Source: a virus
IMG/VR virus record: IMGVR_UViG_3300042691_032496
Coordinates: 1 to 40,994 of that record
Reading direction: 5' to 3' (one strand)
DNA: 40,994 nt
Notes under the pieces: generated by a model
Database searches by the model: none
What the model saw: the letters and a program-made list of their open reading frames with translations, nothing else
What the model was told of the DNA's origin: nothing
In this document: positions 25,890-33,651 of the stretch, piece by piece
How the letters are laid out: the number at the start of each line of letters is the position of its first letter
How positions within the stretch are numbered: position 1 is the stretch's first letter
Made by a program: the position numbers and the translations under genes

Positions 25890-26225
25890 ATGCCAATACA
25901 AAGGTCAATACAAATGCAAAGAGTAATCTCAGGTCGTGTTGTTGAGACTTCTGAGTCGTGCTTTGTTACAGATGAGACATATACCACAGAGGGTGAATAC
26001 GTTTTAATTACCAAGGACAAAAGAAATATTACCGTTTATTTAGATGATACAAAAACTGACCATTTAATTATTAAATCATTAACAAACACCAAAATAATCC
26101 CTTTAAAAGGTAGAATTGATGAGGAATTTTCAGAAATGAATTTAAGTAAAGGTTCTAGTGTTGAATTGTATTACTCTTTTAGTAATTGGTACATCCTTTC
26201 ATCCGATGGAATTAAGGAACAGTAA
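25890..26225 (+). CDS. Small beta-rich protein, fibre-tip or decoration-like (111 aa)
   Basis: It begins one base after the stop of the neck gene, and its own stop abuts the convergent polymerase stop with no gap. Residues ~35-105 have the pattern of the beta-sandwich/prism modules at phage fibre ends. EGEYVLITKDKRNITVYLDD is followed by HLIIKSLTNTKIIPLKGRID and then by VELYYSFSNWYILSSDG, ending in the typical S-x-W-Y-I. Such modules commonly cap fibres or decorate virions. I cannot name a T4 counterpart. No terminator hairpin is visible at the convergent junction with the polymerase. Confidence 0.6.
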   Translation: MPIQRSIQMQRVISGRVVETSESCFVTDETYTTEGEYVLITKDKRNITVYLDDTKTDHLIIKSLTNTKIIPLKGRIDEEFSEMNLSKGSSVELYYSFSNWYILSSDGIKEQ

Positions 26226-29021
26226 TTAAACCATTCCTTCCCATCCTTCTTCGGCAAGTTCGTAAATGTACTCAGGGTTAATTCCTCGTTTACCCCAATA
26301 CACCATTTCTTGGTCGGTAATAGTTAACAAATCCTCAATACTATCTTGGTCAGCCGGTTCAAAAGGAACTCCATTAATCAATTTACATTGTTCTTTTGTG
26401 AACATACCTCTATCCTCAGGTTTATCCACAATTAAGTTATTTCTAACTTCTTCACCAAACACAATTAACAATGGCTCAATTCTTTTATTGAATGTTACAA
26501 CCGCTCTTGGCACATTGTAGTCACCTAACATGTCGGGGTTTGACTCAACTTCTGTGGGGTCAAGACGGTAACAGTTTAGTTGTATTAAAGATGTCATAGA
26601 GTCGGTGGGGTAAACACCATAACCTTCAAAATGACTATCAATATGTTCTTGTTTCCATCCGCTCTTTGGTTTATTAACCTTTTGAACATCTCCGTGAGAG
26701 GCTTTAACTCCATTATTCACATAGAATATTACATCACCCAAACTAACCGCTATACCATCACGGATTGCCAATTCCATATGAGCCATACGAGACATCTCAT
26801 TACCCGCTTTTGTCTTTTCCTTTGAACGTTTTCTATAATCATCAATTGATAACTTAACTTTTGCTCTTTGGGCAATCTTCATTAATGGAATTTGTTTATT
26901 GTAGATTTTTTCCAAGTATTCATAATACCATTCTACAAATTGTTGTCCATTACCTTCTAACAACATCTTAATTCCCTTATCCAAAAAGTCCTCAATGTAA
27001 AGTGGAAGTTTCTTACTCTTAATTGAGTTACCTGTAAGTTTAATCTTTCCGTTATGTTCCATTGTTGCGTAGTTCTTACGAGCAATGTTCATACAGGATT
27101 TCCAAGTCCCATCACAATCAAGTCCCATCGCACCTTTCATAAACATATCGTTAAACTCAGCAACATCTGCGTCATAACCTTTATATTCCTTCCCTTCTTT
27201 AACGAGCCAGTTATTACCCTTACCGATATATCTTCTATCATCCACGCCACCCTCAGGTAATGAAAAGTTCATACCATCCGTATCACATACCAGTGGGGTA
27301 TAACCTCGTTTCATAAAGAAACGTAACATCTGACGAAGGTATTGTCTTCCTGTACAAGTAATCTGTTCACCCATATACATATCACCCCAATGGTATACCT
27401 GTGGGGCAGATAACGCTCCAAACATACTATTGATGAATATCTTAATCGGTAATTGTTTTCTATCGTAAGATGTTGCCTGTTTTTTGTCAATATCCTGATA
27501 CTCCTTTGCCAAGTTTTTATACTTGATACGAGTATTACGAAAGTAATTTAACATACCCTTCATTGCTCCTGTAATGTCACAGGTTGGGAATACATCGTGA
27601 ACCAACTGAATTGAAGGATAAAGTGACGAGAAGTCAAGTTTCAATACATCAGTTGAATAACCTACTTTGAGTAGCCGTGATAAACCTCCAACAAACTCTG
27701 TTTTCTCGTTCTTTGCAGGAATTGCAAGTTTGTGTTTATATGACCATGCCCTCATTTGGATTTCCCACAATGTTGCAGTTCCCATAGTGGAAACCCTTTC
27801 ATACGTTGTTGGAACCAAAGACGCAAGTAGGAATGAACCTTGGTTGAATTCTTCATCAACCGTTAAAGTTTCCTCCAAGTCATCGTCAAGATATCTCTCA
27901 ACCAAATCATCACCTGTTGTTTTAATATAGACATTTGAATGTTTGGAACACGCTTCGTCAATTGCGGGGTCAATCCCCACTTTCTTATATTTTCCGTTTT
28001 GGATGTTTAACCAATATTCTTCTTTTTTAGCATAGAACGGGCCAATATCTGTGTGGTCAATATATACACGGTCAGCGGCTTCTGCTTTAATATATTGGGT
28101 GATATACTTCAAACCAGCAGATTTGATAGATGAGTTGATTGCCTGAGCCCTTCTAACTGCGTGTAATGTATCCACCACGTTATAACCCCACATAGATGTC
28201 TGATTAAATCTCTCAACCTCATTTGCAAGTTTTAACATACTTTCAGATTGTTTGATAGGGTTAATTGGATTAAGAGTTTTTGCAACTTTCTTAATATCTA
28301 ATTTTAAAGCTTTAGACCTTTCAAATATCCAAAACCAGTCAAAATTAAATCCGTTGTAAGATGCGATGATACTTGGTTTTAGTTCATCTATGGTATTGAA
28401 GAATTTAATAATACCTTCCCTTTCTTGTTCCTCAGTTGAACATTCAATTACCTGACTAAAACCTTTATTGGTTTTCATTCCTATCATAAAGATACGACCG
28501 TCTTTTGGTTCGAGTGCGGTCGTCTCCAAGTCAAATACAAACCTAGTAATACTGTTATAGTCGTCAAATCCTTTGAATAGTCGTTTCTCCTTTGTAACCA
28601 AGAATTGTTCAACAGGAGGTAAAATAAGGATTAGTCCTTTGGTCTTTTCACCCCAAGGGTCAACACCACCATCTCTAAAAAACTGAATAAGAGAACGATA
28701 ACCATTTAGGGATTTAACCATAAATGTCAAACCTTTTTCCAATCTCTCATTACCGTCAGTACGTAATTTTTCAATGACAATTTTATGTTTTGTCATTGCT
28801 TCTTTTTGTAATGACTTTGATGATTGATAGAAATTTAATCCACGTAAGTCACCAACCCAAGCAAATGGAATGAAAGTATCTTTCTTAATTAGTTTTCCGT
28901 GAATTGGGTCTTCAATAATTTTCCAAACACAATCTTTGACATAATCGTATTCAACACCGATTATATATTTTTCATCATCATTTCCTTGTAGGAAATTCTC
29001 AATTTCTTCATTTGATATCAT
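26226..29021 (-). CDS. Family B replicative DNA polymerase with 3'-5' exonuclease
   Basis: This 931-residue polymerase is close to T4 gp43 in length and layout. Exo I is FVFDLETTAL (Asp164, Glu166), Exo II is SYNGFNFDWF (~221-230), and Exo III is probably ERYLDDDLEET (~375-385). Polymerase motif A is LDFSSLYPS (462-470), motif B is KIFINSMFGAL (527-537) and motif C is CDTDGMNF (579-586). Motif C has Gly where family B normally has Ser (DTDS); both metal-binding Asp residues remain. The palm, exonuclease and thumb all appear intact, so an active proofreading replicase is expected. It is a single-gene unit read towards the neck operon, from its own near-perfect promoter at 29084-29113. Confidence 0.95.
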   Translation of the reverse strand: MISNEEIENFLQGNDDEKYIIGVEYDYVKDCVWKIIEDPIHGKLIKKDTFIPFAWVGDLRGLNFYQSSKSLQKEAMTKHKIVIEKLRTDGNERLEKGLTFMVKSLNGYRSLIQFFRDGGVDPWGEKTKGLILILPPVEQFLVTKEKRLFKGFDDYNSITRFVFDLETTALEPKDGRIFMIGMKTNKGFSQVIECSTEEQEREGIIKFFNTIDELKPSIIASYNGFNFDWFWIFERSKALKLDIKKVAKTLNPINPIKQSESMLKLANEVERFNQTSMWGYNVVDTLHAVRRAQAINSSIKSAGLKYITQYIKAEAADRVYIDHTDIGPFYAKKEEYWLNIQNGKYKKVGIDPAIDEACSKHSNVYIKTTGDDLVERYLDDDLEETLTVDEEFNQGSFLLASLVPTTYERVSTMGTATLWEIQMRAWSYKHKLAIPAKNEKTEFVGGLSRLLKVGYSTDVLKLDFSSLYPSIQLVHDVFPTCDITGAMKGMLNYFRNTRIKYKNLAKEYQDIDKKQATSYDRKQLPIKIFINSMFGALSAPQVYHWGDMYMGEQITCTGRQYLRQMLRFFMKRGYTPLVCDTDGMNFSLPEGGVDDRRYIGKGNNWLVKEGKEYKGYDADVAEFNDMFMKGAMGLDCDGTWKSCMNIARKNYATMEHNGKIKLTGNSIKSKKLPLYIEDFLDKGIKMLLEGNGQQFVEWYYEYLEKIYNKQIPLMKIAQRAKVKLSIDDYRKRSKEKTKAGNEMSRMAHMELAIRDGIAVSLGDVIFYVNNGVKASHGDVQKVNKPKSGWKQEHIDSHFEGYGVYPTDSMTSLIQLNCYRLDPTEVESNPDMLGDYNVPRAVVTFNKRIEPLLIVFGEEVRNNLIVDKPEDRGMFTKEQCKLINGVPFEPADQDSIEDLLTITDQEMVYWGKRGINPEYIYELAEEGWEGMV

Positions 29022-29083
29022 AAATTAAACTTTTGGTGTATTAGCATCCGAATTATAGGTCGGAGTTTACCTTATATGGTTTA

Positions 29084-29113
29084 ATTATAATTTATGAATT
29101 AGTGAATGTCAAA
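29084..29113 (-). promoter_or_regulatory. Consensus primary-sigma promoter of the DNA polymerase gene
   Basis: The minus strand has TTGACA (29107-29112), a spacer of exactly 17 nt, then TATAAT (29084-29089): a textbook sigma-70 promoter ~60 nt before the polymerase ATG. It also starts with TTTG (29110-29113) and shares TTTGACATT with the promoter at the left edge of the window. Its -10 region fits TAnnTTTG poorly. A short inverted repeat, CCGA/TCGG (29048-29063), lies between promoter and gene and could be an operator; this is unproven. Confidence 0.65.
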
Positions 29114-32100
29114 TTAGGCGTTTACTATAAGAGTAACTGTACCTTGAGTTCCACCGTCGGCGGTGATGTAACCATATGTACCATCAAATGTAAAATTAGA
29201 TGCAGTATTAATTGTGTATTGTCCTCCATTTGTTAATTGACTATTAGTTTTAAATACTGATGGATATGCGTCTGTTAAACTTAAATCCATAACAACAACC
29301 CCTAAACCGGCTCCGGTTGAAAGTCTCACCCACATTTCAGGGTGACCTTCTTGACCTGATGAATTATAATCATACCCTATAAGAACTGAACCAGTAAATC
29401 CAACAACCCCAACTATACTTTGTGTTAATATCCTATTTATAACTCCCGTTGACCCAATAACTTCTCTTATTGTTATTGTATTTGTCGCAAATGATACAAA
29501 ATAAATATAATCAACACCATCAATCAAAACAATAATTGGTTTTGCGGTAGTTGATACTGGAGCACCTATAGTGTTCGCACCAGGGATTATAATACCCCCA
29601 TTACCAACTGACGGTCTATTTGCCGCGTCTACATAAGTCCAAATACACACATCAACAATATATCTATAATTTGATGTTCCAAAAATATACAATCTATTTA
29701 CGTTTTCAATACCAACCCCTAAATGAAATGCCGTAGTTGACCCAACTGAAAAATTATATATTGCAATTGTTGGTGTAAATACCCTAACATACAAATTAGC
29801 GTTATTATAATTATTGTAAAAGTAATTTGTACAAGTCCCAGCTCTAACCGATTCAGTCGGGTTTACAGCTCCAAAAGTAAATTGGTCATCTACTTGCATG
29901 AGCTCCGGTTGTTGCATTATCAATGGCTCTAATCTAATGAAGAATATTCCTCCAACATTATTTGTATATGTTAATGAATTCAGACCCTCATTATAAACTA
30001 ACCCAGTATTATAAATTGAATTACTATAACTAGGTTGAGTGACTGTTCCATTTGTGTTAAATTCCCAAATTATTGTTTCAGGGTCTAAAACACTTACAAC
30101 CCTAAACATAAAAAGAAATGCACCATTTCTTGTAACAATAATTGGTGTTATGTAGTAACCTTGAAATATAAATGATGGTAAAACATTATTTGTAGTTGGT
30201 CCAACAATCGTAACTCCTTCTGTAATTACCCCTAATTGAACTGCCCGTTCAAAAAATCCATATGGAATTGACGGAGAAGGAGTAATTGTTGGAGTGACGG
30301 AATTAGTTGGAGTAAGAGATTGACTTAATGATACACTAGGTGTTATTGTTTGACTTACCGATACACTAGGTGTGTTTGTTGGAGTGGCGGTCGGTGACAA
30401 TGATAAGGATACACTAGGTGTGTTTGTTGGAGTGGCGGTCGGTGACAATGATAAGGATACACTAGGTGTGTTTGTCGGTGTATTAGATACTGTTATACTA
30501 GGAGTATTTGTTGGAGTAGTAGTTGGTGATAGTGATAAGGATACACTAGGTGTGTTTGTTGGAGTGGCAGTTGCAGTATTAGATACTGTTATACTTGGAG
30601 TATTTGTTGGTGTATTAGATACTGTTATACTTGGAGTATTAGTTGGCGTGGGTGTTGTAGTATTAGATACGGTTATACTAGGGGTATTTGTCGGTGTTTG
30701 AGTTACAGTATTAGATACGGTTATGCTAGGAGTGGTTGTTGGTGTATTTGTTGGTGTTTGAGTTGCAGTTTCTGACATGGTCACACTAGGCGTATTTGTT
30801 GGTGTAGGTGTTGGGGTAGAGTCAACAGTTCCGCACACTACAAATTGAGATGATGGTGTTCCTACTATAATCCCAATTCCGTCAAATACTGTAAGAGTCT
30901 CAGATAAGATATAATTTTTATCTGTTACATAAAATGTTGCGGAGCTATTTCTACCATCAAATTGTATTATAATTGTCGATTGATTTATAACTACTGAATT
31001 AAATAATGTATCATTTCCAGTATTAATAAAAAACTGTGTAGAATTTAAAATACCTTTTCCGGCTGAAGTTGGTTCTTCCCATGAGAATAAAGAAGTATTA
31101 CATAACGGACTTTGGGTAATTGTTGGAGTAATACTTGGGGTTTGAGTATTCGTTACGGTATTTGTTGGGGTAATTGTTAAACTTGGAGTGACGGTTGAAG
31201 TTGGTGTTTCGGTTGGTGTAGGCGTATTAGTTGGTGTGGTAGTTGGTGTTGATGATTCTCCAGGAGATGGAGTTATTGTCGGAGTAACGGTTGAAGTTGG
31301 AGTTATTGTCGGAGTAACGGTTGAAGTTGGTGTGGTAGTTGGGGTTTCGGTTGAAGTTATTGTAGGGGTAATAGTTGGAGTAGGGGTTGGAGTAGGGGTT
31401 GTGGTTGGGGTACTACTAGGATTTACCGCTTCGGCAGATGGGGTAACAGTTGGAGTTTTTGTATTAGTATTTGTAGGAGTATTAGTAGGAGTATCTGAAT
31501 TAGTTGGGGTATTTGTTTGAGTAACAGTTGCTGTAACAGTATTTGTTGGAGTACTTGTTGGGGTTGTAGTTGGGGTTTCTAATGGAGTTTCAGTATTTGA
31601 TGGGGTAATTGTATTTGTTGGTGTTATAGTATTTGTTGGGGTAATTGTATTTGTTGGAGTTATTGTATTAGTTTGTGTTGGAGTTATTGTATTAGTTTGT
31701 GTTGGAGTTATTGTATTAGTTGGTGTTATAGTGTTTGTTGGAGTTATTGTAGAAGTGATGGTCGGAGTGTTAGTTGGAGTTGACGAAGGGTTTGGAGGGT
31801 CACCTGATGGAGTCACTGTTGGGCTTAAACTAATTGTTGGTGTAATTGTAGATGTAACAGTATTTGTCGGAGTATTTGTGTTTGTAGGTGTATTTGTTGG
31901 GGTAGTTGTATTAGTAGGAGTAACAGTCTGTGTATTAGTAGGTGTAACCGTTTGAGTATTAGTTGGAGTTGACGAAGGGTTTGGAGGGTCACCTGATGGA
32001 GTCACTGTTGGACTTAAACTAATTGTTGGGGTATTAGTTGGAGTAGAGGTATTTGTAGGTGTTACGGTATTAGTTGGGGTATTAGTAGGTGTAGTTGTAT

Positions 32101-33271
32101 TAGTTGGTGTATTTGTTTGAGTTATTGTGGGGGTTTGTGTTACAGTAGATGTTGGGGTTGTCGATGGATTTGGAGGGTCACCTGATGGAGTAACTGTTGG
32201 ACTTAAACTAATTGTTGGAGTAATTGTGGAAGTAACGGTATTAGTGGGAGTATTTGTATTTGTAGGAGTATTTGTTGGGGTAATTGTATTAGTAGGGGTA
32301 TTTGTTTGCGTTACTGTAGGAGTTTGTGTAATAGTGGATGTCGGGGTTGACGACGGATTTGGTGGGTCACCTGATGGAGTCACTGTTGGGCTTAAACTAA
32401 TTGTTGGTGTAATTGTAGATGTAACAGTATTTGTCGGAGTATTAGTTTGAGTTGGCGTATTAGTGGGGGTAATTGTATTAGTAGGAGTATTAGTTTGGGT
32501 TGAGGTTGGAGTTTGTGTAACAGTAGATGTCGGGGTTGATGATGGATTTGGCTCCTCACTTGATGGAGTGACTGTTGGTGTAATTGTATTTGTAGGAGTT
32601 ATAGTAGGAGTTTTAGTATTTGTAGGTGTTTGAGTTCTTGTTTGAGTATTTGTTGGAGTTATTGTTACAGAAGGTGTTGGTGTTTTAGTATTAGTTGGAG
32701 TTGGTGTATTGGTTTTTGTTGGAGTATTTGTTGGGGTAATACTTGGAGATAAACTAATTGTTGGGGTAATACTTGGAGATAAACTAATTGTTGGGGTATT
32801 TGTAGGAGTTATTGATGGGGTTGGTGTCTGGCTTCTTGCAGGCACTGAAACCTCATCAACACAACAAGGTTGGTCAGTAGTTGTCCCTGTTACAGGGACG
32901 TACCCATCTAATGAAAAACTATCTTGTATTGTTAAATAATTTTTATCACTTAAATCTAATCTAATAGTTCCTTGTGAATCAACAATGTTAACAATAATTT
33001 CATAATTACCAACTTGTGAAGTTTGATTTTTTGAAAATTGGTACTCTATAACATATAAAGTTTCTGAATTATTTAATGGATTGATTTCACTAACAACACT
33101 ACAAATAAGATTAGACAAATACACTAATCCGTTATCAGTATTAATTAAATCTAAGGTAACATTACTTGTGTTTGATAGATTGGAAAGTCTGTCATAGTCT
33201 GACCTGCCGTCTTTTGTGACCTCAATTCGTAATTTAGATAACGTTGAATTTTGACTTATAATAAACTCCAT
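29114..33271 (-). CDS. Giant Thr/Pro-rich fibre-like (mucin-like) surface protein
   Basis: This 1385-residue protein has five parts. Residues 1-~135 are a beta-rich N-terminal domain resembling the 117 aa neighbour, probably an Ig-like baseplate-anchoring domain. Residues ~149-720 are dense TPTNTPT/TITPTNT repeats with a 63-residue higher-order period. Residues ~720-814 are a globular beta domain (SLFSWEEPTSAGKG, FVVCG). Residues ~814-1002 are a second repeat block (NTPSITVSNT, SVSLSLSPTATPTNTPS). Residues ~1003-1385 are a C-terminal beta-rich domain that may be a propeller or receptor-binding head. No signal peptide is present. I start at ATG 33271, which overlaps the upstream stop as TGATG, rather than the TTG three bases earlier. 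It is likely a long flexible fibre or adhesin; Thr/Ser density makes it a candidate for O-glycosylation. Confidence 0.75.
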   Translation of the reverse strand: MEFIISQNSTLSKLRIEVTKDGRSDYDRLSNLSNTSNVTLDLINTDNGLVYLSNLICSVVSEINPLNNSETLYVIEYQFSKNQTSQVGNYEIIVNIVDSQGTIRLDLSDKNYLTIQDSFSLDGYVPVTGTTTDQPCCVDEVSVPARSQTPTPSITPTNTPTISLSPSITPTISLSPSITPTNTPTKTNTPTPTNTKTPTPSVTITPTNTQTRTQTPTNTKTPTITPTNTITPTVTPSSEEPNPSSTPTSTVTQTPTSTQTNTPTNTITPTNTPTQTNTPTNTVTSTITPTISLSPTVTPSGDPPNPSSTPTSTITQTPTVTQTNTPTNTITPTNTPTNTNTPTNTVTSTITPTISLSPTVTPSGDPPNPSTTPTSTVTQTPTITQTNTPTNTTTPTNTPTNTVTPTNTSTPTNTPTISLSPTVTPSGDPPNPSSTPTNTQTVTPTNTQTVTPTNTTTPTNTPTNTNTPTNTVTSTITPTISLSPTVTPSGDPPNPSSTPTNTPTITSTITPTNTITPTNTITPTQTNTITPTQTNTITPTNTITPTNTITPTNTITPSNTETPLETPTTTPTSTPTNTVTATVTQTNTPTNSDTPTNTPTNTNTKTPTVTPSAEAVNPSSTPTTTPTPTPTPTITPTITSTETPTTTPTSTVTPTITPTSTVTPTITPSPGESSTPTTTPTNTPTPTETPTSTVTPSLTITPTNTVTNTQTPSITPTITQSPLCNTSLFSWEEPTSAGKGILNSTQFFINTGNDTLFNSVVINQSTIIIQFDGRNSSATFYVTDKNYILSETLTVFDGIGIIVGTPSSQFVVCGTVDSTPTPTPTNTPSVTMSETATQTPTNTPTTTPSITVSNTVTQTPTNTPSITVSNTTTPTPTNTPSITVSNTPTNTPSITVSNTATATPTNTPSVSLSLSPTTTPTNTPSITVSNTPTNTPSVSLSLSPTATPTNTPSVSLSLSPTATPTNTPSVSVSQTITPSVSLSQSLTPTNSVTPTITPSPSIPYGFFERAVQLGVITEGVTIVGPTTNNVLPSFIFQGYYITPIIVTRNGAFLFMFRVVSVLDPETIIWEFNTNGTVTQPSYSNSIYNTGLVYNEGLNSLTYTNNVGGIFFIRLEPLIMQQPELMQVDDQFTFGAVNPTESVRAGTCTNYFYNNYNNANLYVRVFTPTIAIYNFSVGSTTAFHLGVGIENVNRLYIFGTSNYRYIVDVCIWTYVDAANRPSVGNGGIIIPGANTIGAPVSTTAKPIIVLIDGVDYIYFVSFATNTITIREVIGSTGVINRILTQSIVGVVGFTGSVLIGYDYNSSGQEGHPEMWVRLSTGAGLGVVVMDLSLTDAYPSVFKTNSQLTNGGQYTINTASNFTFDGTYGYITADGGTQGTVTLIVNA
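30265..30830 (-). repeat. Second Thr/Pro/Ser repeat block (16-residue units)
   Basis: This is tandem coding repetition in the fibre-like gene. Two identical 48-nt copies lie at 30361-30408 and 30409-30456 (unit: SVSLSLSPTATPTNTP), with further diverged copies up to ~30830 based on ITVSNTPTNTPS. The Ser-rich sequence differs from the first block, so the two blocks expanded separately. Confidence 0.8.
31110..32830 (-). repeat. First Thr/Pro repeat block with exact 189-nt higher-order period
   Basis: The block is made of short TPTNT-type units. Within it, the landmark LSPTVTPSGDPPNPSSTPT recurs. On the plus strand the end of GGAGGGT (or its variant) falls at 31800, 31989, 32178, 32367 and 32556, exactly 189 nt (63 codons) apart each time, even though the intervening units differ. 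At the N-terminal side a perfect 30-nt direct duplication lies at 32731-32760 and 32761-32790 (unit TISLSPSITP). Confidence 0.85.
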
Positions 33272-33624
33272 CAATTAGTAATATTAATATATAATTTTTC
33301 CCTATGTGGTAAAATATAGTCACCTTCGTCAGTAATTAAAGTAAATTCGGCCTCAAATTTCCCAATTTGACGAGTATCAAACGTAGAAAATTTATAGTAG
33401 ATATAATACTCTAATTTTGCGTTTGGTTCAATAAATACCTTCTCAACAAACCCACCTTTTTTATTAAGTATTACCTGTCTCCCATCTAAGGTATCTTTCA
33501 TAGAAAAATAAATCAAAGAATTTTCAATAACGTCAGAAAAATTATCTAACGAGCTTTCACCATCCTTAACTATTTGCATTTTTAGAAGTGGGAGCGTGGC
33601 GTTTTTTTTAATAAAAAATTCCAT
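33271..33624 (-). CDS. Small baseplate-anchor-like protein, paralogous to the fibre N-terminus (117 aa)
   Basis: This 117-residue beta-rich protein shares its layout with the N-terminal domain of the fibre-like protein that follows. MEFFIKKNATLPLLKMQIVK corresponds to MEFIISQNSTLSKLRIEVTK there. The later strand YYIYYKFSTFDTRQIGKFEA corresponds to YVIEYQFSKNQTSQVGNYEI. The pattern resembles the N-terminal domain of phage baseplate upper (BppU-type) proteins, so it may occupy the same socket without a fibre attached. I use ATG 33624: the alternative TTG at 33642 would put the TATTTATT box inside the gene, and the paralogue begins at the matching Met. Its stop overlaps the fibre start (TGATG). 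Confidence 0.7.
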   Translation of the reverse strand: MEFFIKKNATLPLLKMQIVKDGESSLDNFSDVIENSLIYFSMKDTLDGRQVILNKKGGFVEKVFIEPNAKLEYYIYYKFSTFDTRQIGKFEAEFTLITDEGDYILPHREKLYINITN

Positions 33625-33628
33625 ATTA

Positions 33629-33636
33629 AATAAATA
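33629..33636 (-). promoter_or_regulatory. TATTTATT box upstream of the fibre operon
   Basis: The minus strand reads GTATTTATT, 4 nt before ATG 33624. It separates the fibre pair from the sugar-transfer cassette, whose own genes have no such box. Confidence 0.4.
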
Positions 33637-33651
33637 CGCCAAAAATGATAA

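Noticed and set aside
29114-32830. Regular short repeats that might suggest a CRISPR array or iterons
   Set aside because: The repeats keep reading frame over hundreds of codons, have no unique equal-length spacers and are not palindromic, so they are protein repeats.
30372-32939. Long plus-strand open frames rich in VGVFVGV opposite the fibre gene
   Set aside because: They are the antisense image of the TPTNT repeat codons; composition is purely repeat-driven, and the real gene with globular ends is on the minus strand.
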